The notes beneath the pieces are model-generated. The model was given only the letters and a program-made list of their open reading frames with translations, ran no database searches and was not told the origin of the DNA. A DNA stretch of 5,130 nucleotides from an uncultured Alistipes sp. (lineage in GTDB: Bacteria; Bacteroidota; Bacteroidia; Bacteroidales; Rikenellaceae): positions 1 through 5,130 of the forward strand of contig CAKVKI010000193.1 in NCBI GenBank assembly GCA_934754975.1, in the 5' to 3' direction. The position numbers and the translations under genes are program-made. Positions 1 through 5,130 of the stretch are shown piece after piece (positions within the stretch are counted from its first letter, which is position 1; each line of letters starts with the position of its first letter).

Positions 1-2
1 AC

Positions 3-869
3 CATACGGTCTCGTCGCTCAACAAGGCTTTTATCCTCGGCATTACGCTCAACGTGGCGTTCGTCGTCGTCGAATTCGCCGTCGGACTCTATTACGGGTC
101 GATGGGACTGCTGTCCGACGCCGGACACAACCTTTCGGATGTGGCGAGCCTGCTGCTGGCTATGCTCGCTTTCCGGCTGGCTCAGGCGCATGCCACGCCC
201 CGCTATACGTACGGATACAAGAAGAGTACGGTGCTTATCTCGCTGCTCAACTCGGTGATCCTGCTGATTGCCGTGGGGGTCATCGTCGCCGAAAGTATCG
301 GCCGGATGATGCACCCGGCGCCCATCGAGGGCGGTGCGATCGCATGGACGGCGGGCGTCGGCGTGGTGATAAACGGATTCACGGCGTGGCTTTTTATGAA
401 AGACAAGGACAAAGACCTGAACGTCAAGGGAGCATATCTCCATATGGCCGCCGACGCCCTGGTGTCGGTGGGGGTGCTGGTGTCGGGACTCGTGATCTCG
501 TGGACGGGCTGGACGATCGTGGACCCGATCGTAGGCCTGGTCGTTGCGGCGGTGATCGTGGCTTCGGTCTGGTCGCTTACGCGCGCCAGCCTGCGCCTTT
601 CGCTCGACGGCGTGCCCGACGGAATCCGGGTGGACGAACTGGAACGGAGGATGACCGCCGTGCCGGGCGTCGAAGCTGTACACCATATCCATGTCTGGGC
701 GATCAGCACGACCGAAAACGCCCTTACGGCGCATGTCGTACTTACGGAGCTGCCCCGGCTGGAGGAGGTGAAATGCCAGCTTAAGACGCGGCTCGCCGAT
801 GCCGGAGTACATCACGCGACGCTCGAATTCGAATCTATTGCCGAGAACTGCTCCGATCTCAGTGACTAG
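3..869 (+). CDS. Cation diffusion facilitator (CDF) family zinc/divalent metal efflux transporter, 5' partial
   Basis: Inner-membrane proton-coupled exporter of Zn2+ and related ions (Co2+, Cd2+) in the CzcD/ZitB-type branch. The frame is open from base 3, so the true start lies upstream and 288 residues are visible. About six membrane helices can be placed (visible residues about 8-28, 31-58, 75-97, 111-131, 147-166, 170-191). The transport-site residues are present: DAGHNLSD in helix 2 (D39, H42, D46) and HMAAD in helix 5 (H147, D151). The HxxxD arrangement in both helices is typical of zinc-transporting CDFs. A charged KDKDKDLN loop precedes helix 5. The cytoplasmic C-terminal domain (about 207-288) has the family HIHVW motif, and a cysteine (ENC) lies close to the C-terminus. 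No His-rich loop is visible; one could lie in the missing N-terminus. It is convergent with yidD and followed after 25 bases by a terminator. Family assignment is firm; the exact metal is inferred. Confidence 0.93.
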   Translation, partial: HTVSSLNKAFILGITLNVAFVVVEFAVGLYYGSMGLLSDAGHNLSDVASLLLAMLAFRLAQAHATPRYTYGYKKSTVLISLLNSVILLIAVGVIVAESIGRMMHPAPIEGGAIAWTAGVGVVINGFTAWLFMKDKDKDLNVKGAYLHMAADALVSVGVLVSGLVISWTGWTIVDPIVGLVVAAVIVASVWSLTRASLRLSLDGVPDGIRVDELERRMTAVPGVEAVHHIHVWAISTTENALTAHVVLTELPRLEEVKCQLKTRLADAGVHHATLEFESIAENCSDLSD

Positions 870-894
870 GCGCACGGGCGAAGGAGACAATCTG

Positions 895-925
895 AAAAAT
901 CCGACCTGAAAAGGCCGGATTTTTT
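895..925. terminator. Bidirectional intrinsic terminator between convergent CDF and yidD genes
   Basis: Perfect 9-bp inverted repeat AAAAATCCG (895-903) and CGGATTTTT (916-924). Two further C-G pairs lie inside after one mismatch, closing on a TGAAAA loop. On the plus strand it ends in six T residues (920-925), 25 bases after the CDF stop. On the minus strand the A-run at 895-899 becomes five U residues, about 50 bases past the yidD stop. The position between two convergent gene ends fits a shared terminator. The outer part of the stem is A-T only, so the minus-strand side may be weaker. The rest of the 870-971 gap shows nothing else I can support. Confidence 0.82.
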
Positions 926-971
926 ATAAGTTGTTTTGAAGAGCCGAGGCGGTAGTCGTAAAAACCTCGCT

Positions 972-1232
972 TCATGGCACCGGATCGTATCCGCTGCCGC
1001 CCCACGGGTGACAGCGCGACAGCCGCCGCAGTGTGAGCCACGATCCTTTCAGCGGGCCGTGTTTGCGCAGGGCTTCCAGCGCGTATTGCGAGCAGGTCGG
1101 CGTAAACCGGCACGACGGGGGCGTGAAAGGCGAAATGCAGAGCTGGTAGAACTTCACCAATGCAATCAGCGGCAGGGCGCAGATGCGTTTAAAGATGCTC
1201 CACGACTGTTTCCAGAATCCGCCGGACTGCAT
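972..1232 (-). CDS. yidD: Membrane protein insertion efficiency factor YidD
   Basis: Small membrane-associated protein thought to assist YidC-dependent insertion of inner-membrane proteins. The 86 residues cover the family. An amphipathic, hydrophobic N-terminal helix (about 12-34, containing [12 protein letters not shown]) is followed by the hallmark block [16 protein letters not shown] (40-55), with C41 and C47. The family C-terminal signature [13 protein letters not shown] follows (74-86, with C74). The only usable start is the ATG at 1230-1232, because no other start codon precedes the conserved [16 protein letters not shown] block. This start makes the gene overlap the end of rnpA by 44 bases in another frame, so translation is probably coupled. 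The rnpA-yidD pair is conserved in many bacteria. It is the last gene of the minus-strand cluster, and the hairpin at 895-925 lies downstream. Confidence 0.96.
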   Translation of the reverse strand: MQSGGFWKQSWSIFKRICALPLIALVKFYQLCISPFTPPSCRFTPTCSQYALEALRKHGPLKGSWLTLRRLSRCHPWGGSGYDPVP

Positions 1233-1557
1233 TTGAAATCGTTTTGTAGGGTAACTCCTCCTTCGAAGAGTAGATCAGCGCCAGATCGAGATTGACCGGC
1301 TGGCCGTTGTGCAGCAGCTGCTTTTGCAGCCGGTATGCCTCTTTGGCGCGGCGGCGCAGCAGGTTGCGTTTATTGGCTCTTTTGTGGAACTTCTTGGGTA
1401 CGGAGAACAATACCTCGACCGAGGGGACTTCGTCAGCTTCGGCGAACCATACGTACCGGAACGGGAAGATAAAGCCGCTCTCTCCGCTCTCGAATATCCG
1501 ACGCACGGCGCCGAGCGAACGGAGCCGTTCCGTACGGGGGAGCGAGCAGTCGGGCAT
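1189..1557 (-). CDS. rnpA: Ribonuclease P protein component
   Basis: Protein subunit of RNase P. It binds the catalytic RNA (rnpB, not in this window) and helps recognise pre-tRNA 5' leaders. The product is 122 residues, the normal size. The RNA-binding signature is clear: [18 protein letters not shown] (59-76) is the RNR motif helix. It is preceded by the [15 protein letters not shown] strand and loop (48-61) that normally reads as S-V-xKK. The N-terminal LPRTERLRS matches the usual opening of the family. The ATG at 1555-1557 lies 7 bases after the hemD stop with no Shine-Dalgarno sequence, so it is probably read from the hemD message. The last 44 bases also encode the start of yidD. The familiar upstream rpmH neighbour of many bacteria is absent; hemD takes its place, as I recall for Bacteroidales. 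Confidence 0.95.
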   Translation of the reverse strand: MPDCSLPRTERLRSLGAVRRIFESGESGFIFPFRYVWFAEADEVPSVEVLFSVPKKFHKRANKRNLLRRRAKEAYRLQKQLLHNGQPVNLDLALIYSSKEELPYKTISNAVRRILETVVEHL

Positions 1558-1564
1558 AAGCGTA

Positions 1565-2425
1565 TTATTTGCGGGGTTCGGCAGGACGGCGCGTGCGGCT
1601 CTTCTTGGCCAGCTTGTGCTGTTGGCTGCGGATGAACTCCTCTTTCTGCGTATCGGTAATCAGTTCGACCGGTTCGACCTCCTCGCCTTTCTGCACCTTG
1701 CTCAGGTAGATGTCGATCGCTTTGACCATCGAAGGAGCCTCGGGCGTAGGGGCGTTGGCCAGCACGGTGATGCCGGCGTCGAGTGCGGCGCGCAGCGCAC
1801 CTTCGCCGAAAACAGCTATGGCGGGCAGGTTTTCCGTGCCGAATTTCTCGACCAGCGTCTTGACGTCCGACGGAGAGTAGAGCGCCAGCAGGCCGTAATC
1901 GGACAGCGTGATATCGTCCATCTCCGAAGCGACCGTACGGGCCAGGATAGCCGGATCGAACGACATTTTGAGCTTGGCGAGGGTTTCGGGCAGCTCGGGC
2001 TTGTGAGGCTCGCTCAGCGCCAGCAGGAATTTTTCGTCCTTGTGTTTGATAATCAGCTCGATAAACGAGGTGAACGAACCGTCGCCGAACGAAATCTTAC
2101 GTTTGCGGTAGACGATGTATTTTTGCAGATAGAGCGCCACGGCTTCCGTCTGGCAAATGTATTTCATGGTTTCAGGGACCGTGATGCGGGCTTCTTCGCA
2201 GATATGGAAGAAACTGTCGACCGTCGTGCGCGAAGAGAAAATCACGGCCGTGTGCGTCAGTATCTCGACCCGCTGTGCGCGGAACTCTTTCAGGGATACG
2301 CCCACAACGCGGATAAACGGTTTATAGGCGATCTCTACTTTGTATTTCTCGGATAATTCGTAGAACGGGGACTTTTCGATAACTGCGGGCCTCGGCTGCG
2401 AAACCAATACTTTTTTTACTTTCAA
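1565..2425 (-). CDS. hemD: Uroporphyrinogen-III synthase
   Basis: Cyclises and inverts ring D of hydroxymethylbilane to give uroporphyrinogen III, the branch point to heme, siroheme and cobalamin; a cytosolic enzyme. The sequence resembles the Bacteroidetes HemD group: a KVLVSQP opening, an ETMKY...TEAVALYLQKY core (about 85-103), RKRKISFG (107-114), the second-domain ALYSPSDV loop (181-188) and TPEAPSM (227-233). The start is uncertain. The frame has no ATG near its beginning. I chose the TTG at 2423-2425 because translation then begins MKVKKVLVSQP, as I recall in homologues, giving 286 residues. Upstream options are GTG at 2458 and TTG at 2476 (303 residues, overlapping the DUF4271 gene by 14 bases). 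The stretch before 2425 looks like an AT-rich leader behind the promoter at 2515-2545. The last 20 or so residues form a strongly basic tail (KLAKKSRTRRPAEPRK). HemD sequences diverge widely, so the call relies partly on the rnpA/yidD/DUF4271 context. Confidence 0.85.
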   Translation of the reverse strand: MKVKKVLVSQPRPAVIEKSPFYELSEKYKVEIAYKPFIRVVGVSLKEFRAQRVEILTHTAVIFSSRTTVDSFFHICEEARITVPETMKYICQTEAVALYLQKYIVYRKRKISFGDGSFTSFIELIIKHKDEKFLLALSEPHKPELPETLAKLKMSFDPAILARTVASEMDDITLSDYGLLALYSPSDVKTLVEKFGTENLPAIAVFGEGALRAALDAGITVLANAPTPEAPSMVKAIDIYLSKVQKGEEVEPVELITDTQKEEFIRSQQHKLAKKSRTRRPAEPRK

Positions 2426-2462
2426 TTCTAACCTAAATTTATGTTGTTCTTCAATCACTGAA

Positions 2463-3755
2463 TCATCTTGCCGCAAGCAGCCATATAAAGCTGATTGGGA
2501 AAGCCTCCACGGTGCAAAGGTACAAAATCCAATGCAAAATTGAAATTTTTTTGGAAAGAAACAGATTCAATGTCTCTCTGAGATATAAGAATGCCGTTGC
2601 GAGCAACTCGATGACAATGATGCAGAACCATACGTCGCCCGTCCCCCGGGGACATAATGCGAAAAGCAGCAGGGCGGGGACCGTGACGATGACGCCCAGG
2701 GTGAAATAAGTGCGTTTGAGCAGCATCAGCTGCGAGACAAAGGGCTGCGACAGGGTTACGGCTCCGGTCAGCCGGACGACAGCCCGCTGGAAAAGTCCCA
2801 CGCACAGACAGGCGAATGTCGCCAGCAGGCTGAGGGCCAGCACGGCGCCCTGCGGGATCGTCCCGAGCAGGCTGTCCGGAATCAGCGAATCGCCGTATTT
2901 GACGGTCATGACGCCCACGAAGAGGATGCCGATGGCGGTGGCGATGTTCAGGAAGCGCGAGAAACCGCTGCCGCCCGGATCTTCCATAAGGCGTTCGCCT
3001 GTGGCGGTGTCGTGCGATATGCGCGTCAGCAGCAGCCGTATGTCGCCCAGGTTGCGGTAGAGCAGCATGGCGTAGGTCGCTGCGAGCAGCAGGACGAAAC
3101 CCTGAAAAACAGGGTTTTCGGTGAGTGACGGAGCCGGGGCTGCAGGCCGGGGCCGGGCCGGAACAAGAACCGATGCCGGGCCGAAGACCTCTTCTGCCGG
3201 AACATCGCGCCAAAGTGTGTCCGCATTGCCCTGTATGGGGCCTTCCAGTGAAAAAAACAGCAGCGAATCTCCGGTCGTCGGTCCGGGGGAAAGCGTGTCT
3301 GCCGCCAGGGAGTCTGCACCTTGTGCAGGGATGGTGTCCGCCGGCAGTGCGGTTCGGGGCGTGATTCTCCGGGCTGAATTTCCTGGGCCGGGTACGGCGG
3401 GCGTTGTCCTTCGGGATGTATCGGCGGTTCTCCGGTTCGGAGTGCCGGTTCCGACTGTGATGTTTGTACTCTCGGGTGATGCAGTGCCTGCATCTGCGGC
3501 GGACTGCCCGTTGGGGTTGGCTGTCTCTGCCGGGACCGGTGTGTCTGTGCTTCGGGCCGCTCCGGCGGCATTCGTCGCGGCCGCGGTGTCTAAGGACGAA
3601 TAGGCCGCCGAACGGTCTGTGCTGCGGGGAGATGCCGATGTGTCGGCCGGAACCTGCTGCGTTGCGGAGGTTACGGCTTCGCGTACGGATACGGGGCCGG
3701 GTTCCTGCATGACGGGGAGCGGGACCGGCGCGGTATGTATCAGCGGGCCGGTCAT
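2463..3755 (-). CDS. DUF4271 domain-containing multi-pass membrane protein with long low-complexity N-terminus
   Basis: Function unknown. The 430-residue product has two unlike halves. Residues 1 to about 210 are rich in Ala, Thr, Pro and Ser with no predicted helix or signal peptide, and contain scattered ADT/TDT tripeptides (37-39, 70-72, 111-113, 139-141, 152-154, 178-180). Residues about 214-430 form a membrane domain of about six helices (about 214-233, 271-286, 302-323, 350-367, 375-395, 403-427). It ends in the pattern LHWILYLCTVEAFP, which I recognise from the C-terminus of Bacteroidetes DUF4271 proteins next to hemD. The ATG at 3753-3755 overlaps the kinase stop as ATGA, so translation is probably coupled; there is no Shine-Dalgarno sequence. 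An internal start (M16) is possible but less favoured by the coupling. The last 60 or so codons are AT-rich and contain the hemD promoter. Context suggests an envelope role, but nothing in the sequence shows an activity. Confidence 0.85.
   Translation of the reverse strand: MTGPLIHTAPVPLPVMQEPGPVSVREAVTSATQQVPADTSASPRSTDRSAAYSSLDTAAATNAAGAARSTDTPVPAETANPNGQSAADAGTASPESTNITVGTGTPNRRTADTSRRTTPAVPGPGNSARRITPRTALPADTIPAQGADSLAADTLSPGPTTGDSLLFFSLEGPIQGNADTLWRDVPAEEVFGPASVLVPARPRPAAPAPSLTENPVFQGFVLLLAATYAMLLYRNLGDIRLLLTRISHDTATGERLMEDPGGSGFSRFLNIATAIGILFVGVMTVKYGDSLIPDSLLGTIPQGAVLALSLLATFACLCVGLFQRAVVRLTGAVTLSQPFVSQLMLLKRTYFTLGVIVTVPALLLFALCPRGTGDVWFCIIVIELLATAFLYLRETLNLFLSKKISILHWILYLCTVEAFPISFIWLLAAR
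2515..2545 (-). promoter_or_regulatory. Bacteroidetes-type (sigma-ABfr) promoter for hemD-rnpA-yidD, inside the DUF4271 gene
   Basis: Read on the minus strand, positions 2522-2515 are TACCTTTG, a full match to the Bacteroidetes -7 consensus TAnnTTTG. A TTTC (2545-2542), one base from the TTTG -33 element, lies 19 bases upstream, within the usual 19-21 spacing. Transcription would start near 2507-2511, leaving a leader of roughly 80 bases to the preferred hemD TTG start, or 30-50 bases to the alternative starts. The region is markedly AT-rich compared with its surroundings. It lies entirely within DUF4271 coding sequence, where TAC CTT TGC encodes the conserved Y-L-C. That protein-level constraint could produce the match by chance, so experimental support would be needed. 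Confidence 0.6.
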
Positions 3756-4930
3756 CCTTCGAAGATGCGTTTGAGCGTGATGCGGATGGTGGTGCCTTTG
3801 CCGATTTCCGATTCGGTGACGGCGATTTTACCTTGATGATAGTCCTCGACGATGCGGCGCGAGAGCGAAAGGCCGAGTCCCCAGCCGCGGGTCTTGGTCG
3901 TGAATCCCGGTTCGAAGATGCGTTTCCAATTGCCTTTGGGGATACCCTTGCCCGTGTCTTTGACGTCGATCATCACGTTTTTGTCGTCCGACGAAATATG
4001 CACGTCGAGCGATCCGTGGCCCTGCAGGGCGTCGAGCGAGTTTTTCATCAGGTTTTCGACGACCCATTCGAAAAGCGCGGCATTGATGTTGGCCTGCACG
4101 GGAGCGATGGCCAGTCCGTTGTAATCCAACGTTACGTTGCGCGGGATGCGCTTGCGGAAATACATGACCGATTCGCCCACGACCTCGTTGATATTCGCCG
4201 GTGTGAGGGGCGTTTCGGAGCCGATCTTCGAGAATCGGTCCACGATCTTCATCAGGTGCGTGAGGTCCTTGTTCATCTCCTCGACGGCCCCCTGGTCCAC
4301 CTCCTGCGAACGCAGGTATTCGATCCAGCCCAGAAGCGACGACGTCGGCGTGCCCAGCTGGTGGGCCGTCTCCTTCGCCAGCCCGATCCATACGCGGTTC
4401 TGTTCATCGTGCTTCGACGATCGGAAGGCGATGAATCCCAGTAGGATAAAGGCCGTGATGACCAAAATCTGCACGTACGGGAAGTAATAGAGCGATTTGA
4501 GCAGCGCCGAGCGGCCGTAAAAGATGATGTGGTAGTGGTCGCTCGACCACCAGAACCGTACCGTACGCGGCGGGTTTTCCTCCGTCAGCTTGTCGATCAT
4601 CCTGCGCAGGCGGTCGGGATGGTCGATGATCTTGTCGGGGATCAGGTGCGACCGGAAAACTTCGAGGTTTTCGTTGGTGATGATGAACGGGATGTTGTTG
4701 CCGTTGGACACGATGTCCTGAATGAGCGGGTCCTCCATCGAGCCGCCCATCACGTCGCGGTTCACCCGCTCCATGGCGTGCGCCCACAACGCCACGTCGT
4801 GCTGCTCCTTCTCCTTGAGCCGCTTGGCCATGTTGTTGGTGTAGAGCAGCGAGACCATGCCCAGGGCTACACCCACGATGATGACCACCACGCGGTTGCG
4901 GAACGAGAATATGTCGCGGCGGATCTTCAT
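3752..4930 (-). CDS. Membrane-bound sensor histidine kinase
   Basis: Two-component sensor that autophosphorylates on histidine and passes phosphate to a response regulator. In 392 residues: a membrane helix (13-30), an extracytoplasmic sensor region of about 120 residues (31-148) with no recognised fold, a second helix (149-169), the dimerisation/phosphoacceptor domain with ETAHQLGTPTSSLLGW (H190), then an intact ATPase domain. The N box has N293 and N297 (ENLMKNSLDAL), the G1 box is DTGKGIP (325-331), the F box is IFEPGFTTK (338-346), and the G2 box is GWGLGLSLS (349-357). The H box reads HQLGTP rather than the common HE[IL]RTP, a variant I associate with Bacteroidetes kinases. All catalytic residues are present, so it should be active. 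The ATG is 9 bases after the peptidase stop and the TGA overlaps the DUF4271 start. No response regulator lies in the window, so its partner is unknown. Confidence 0.93.
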   Translation of the reverse strand: MKIRRDIFSFRNRVVVIIVGVALGMVSLLYTNNMAKRLKEKEQHDVALWAHAMERVNRDVMGGSMEDPLIQDIVSNGNNIPFIITNENLEVFRSHLIPDKIIDHPDRLRRMIDKLTEENPPRTVRFWWSSDHYHIIFYGRSALLKSLYYFPYVQILVITAFILLGFIAFRSSKHDEQNRVWIGLAKETAHQLGTPTSSLLGWIEYLRSQEVDQGAVEEMNKDLTHLMKIVDRFSKIGSETPLTPANINEVVGESVMYFRKRIPRNVTLDYNGLAIAPVQANINAALFEWVVENLMKNSLDALQGHGSLDVHISSDDKNVMIDVKDTGKGIPKGNWKRIFEPGFTTKTRGWGLGLSLSRRIVEDYHQGKIAVTESEIGKGTTIRITLKRIFEG

Positions 4931-4939
4931 GGCTGTCGG

Positions 4940-5130
4940 TTATTTGCGCGGCGTGTCCTGTTCGGTGACGATGCGCGTGTATTGCGCTCCGTCGCCGAGG
5001 ATCTCCGCCGCGCGGCGTACATCCTGATCGTCGGTGAGCGAATGTTCGATAACTCCCTCGGAGTAGCCGTGGCGCAGGATGATGTCGTTGTTGATCGTCT
5101 CGACGATCTCCTTGCGGTATGTCTCCAGGT
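4940..5130 (-). CDS. C-terminal end of a probable S41 family (carboxyl-terminal processing) peptidase, partial
   Basis: Only the last 62 residues are in view, in an open frame that runs off the right edge and stops with TAA at 4940-4942. The segment reads YRKEIVETINNDIILRHGY, then SLTDDQDVRRAAEILGDG and AQYTRIV. A helix with I-x-x-x-I-x-x-R, then a D-x-D/Q-V-x-x-A-x-x-I-L helix and a short A-x-Y-x-x-I tail is how I recall the C-termini of Bacteroidetes S41 (CtpA/Prc-like) peptidases, which are periplasmic serine proteases. The PDZ and Ser/Lys catalytic regions lie outside the window, so this is a resemblance and not a motif-based proof. The histidine kinase begins 9 bases downstream, suggesting cotranscription. 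No other start or gene fits this stretch. Confidence 0.6.
   Translation of the reverse strand, partial: LETYRKEIVETINNDIILRHGYSEGVIEHSLTDDQDVRRAAEILGDGAQYTRIVTEQDTPRK

Noticed and set aside
1..53. Treating the GTG at 54 as the start of the transporter gene
   Set aside because: The frame is open to the left edge and bases 3-53 encode part of the first membrane helix (AFILGITLNV), so the gene begins before the window.
941..980. Possible second hairpin (CGAGG...CCTCG) between yidD and the terminator
   Set aside because: Only about 5 bp of stem with a long loop and no T-tract placed after it; the hairpin at 895-925 explains termination better.
1292..2356. A 354-codon open frame on the plus strand opposite hemD and rnpA
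   Set aside because: Its translation shows no recognisable domain and the Arg/Gln-rich composition typical of the antisense frame of a GC-rich gene. The opposite strand encodes two well-supported families.
2543..2555. A-run in the DUF4271 coding strand as a programmed frameshift site
   Set aside because: The run reads TCC AAA AAA ATT in frame, not the X XXY YYZ phase of a -1 slippery site, and the normal frame continues into the conserved C-terminus.
3121..3603. A 160-codon plus-strand frame opposite the low-complexity part of the DUF4271 gene
   Set aside because: Ala/Gly/Ser/Val-rich mirror of a GC-rich low-complexity region. The minus frame continues directly into a recognisable membrane domain and is coupled to the kinase.
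3833..4444. A 203-codon plus-strand frame opposite the histidine kinase
   Set aside because: It covers the conserved H, N, G1, F and G2 boxes of the kinase on the other strand; the translation has no family features.

Overview
The window is a gene-dense, GC-rich stretch of a Bacteroidales chromosome, probably Alistipes or another member of Rikenellaceae. The assignment rests on three things. The minus-strand order DUF4271 membrane protein, hemD, rnpA, yidD and the protein sequences look like Bacteroidetes families. Start codons lack Shine-Dalgarno sequences. A TAnnTTTG-type promoter box is present. The genus is inferred from the high GC content and is not proven.

Layout: positions 1-869 (+) hold most of a zinc-type cation diffusion facilitator whose N-terminus lies before the window. 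A 102-base convergent intergenic region (870-971) contains a bidirectional hairpin terminator. From 972 to 5130 everything is on the minus strand. In transcription order (right to left) there is the C-terminal end of a probable S41 carboxyl-terminal processing peptidase (4940-5130), a membrane sensor histidine kinase (3752-4930), a DUF4271 membrane protein with a very long low-complexity N-terminus (2463-3755), uroporphyrinogen-III synthase hemD (1565-about 2425), rnpA (1189-1557) and yidD (972-1232).

The minus-strand genes are tightly packed: a 9-base gap, a 4-base ATGA overlap, a short leader, a 7-base gap, then a 44-base overlap. They could be one long transcript. However, an AT-rich island at about 2400-2560 carries a good Bacteroidetes promoter inside the 3' end of the DUF4271 gene, so hemD-rnpA-yidD can probably also be transcribed separately. 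The products mix envelope functions (peptidase, kinase, DUF4271 protein, YidD in membrane protein insertion), tRNA 5' maturation (RnpA) and tetrapyrrole synthesis (HemD).

No clearly new system, mobile element, CRISPR array, tRNA or rRNA is visible. The points most worth a second look are the promoter embedded in coding sequence, the non-ATG start of hemD, the 210-residue disordered-looking N-terminus of the DUF4271 protein, and the translational coupling of that protein to a histidine kinase with no response regulator in view.
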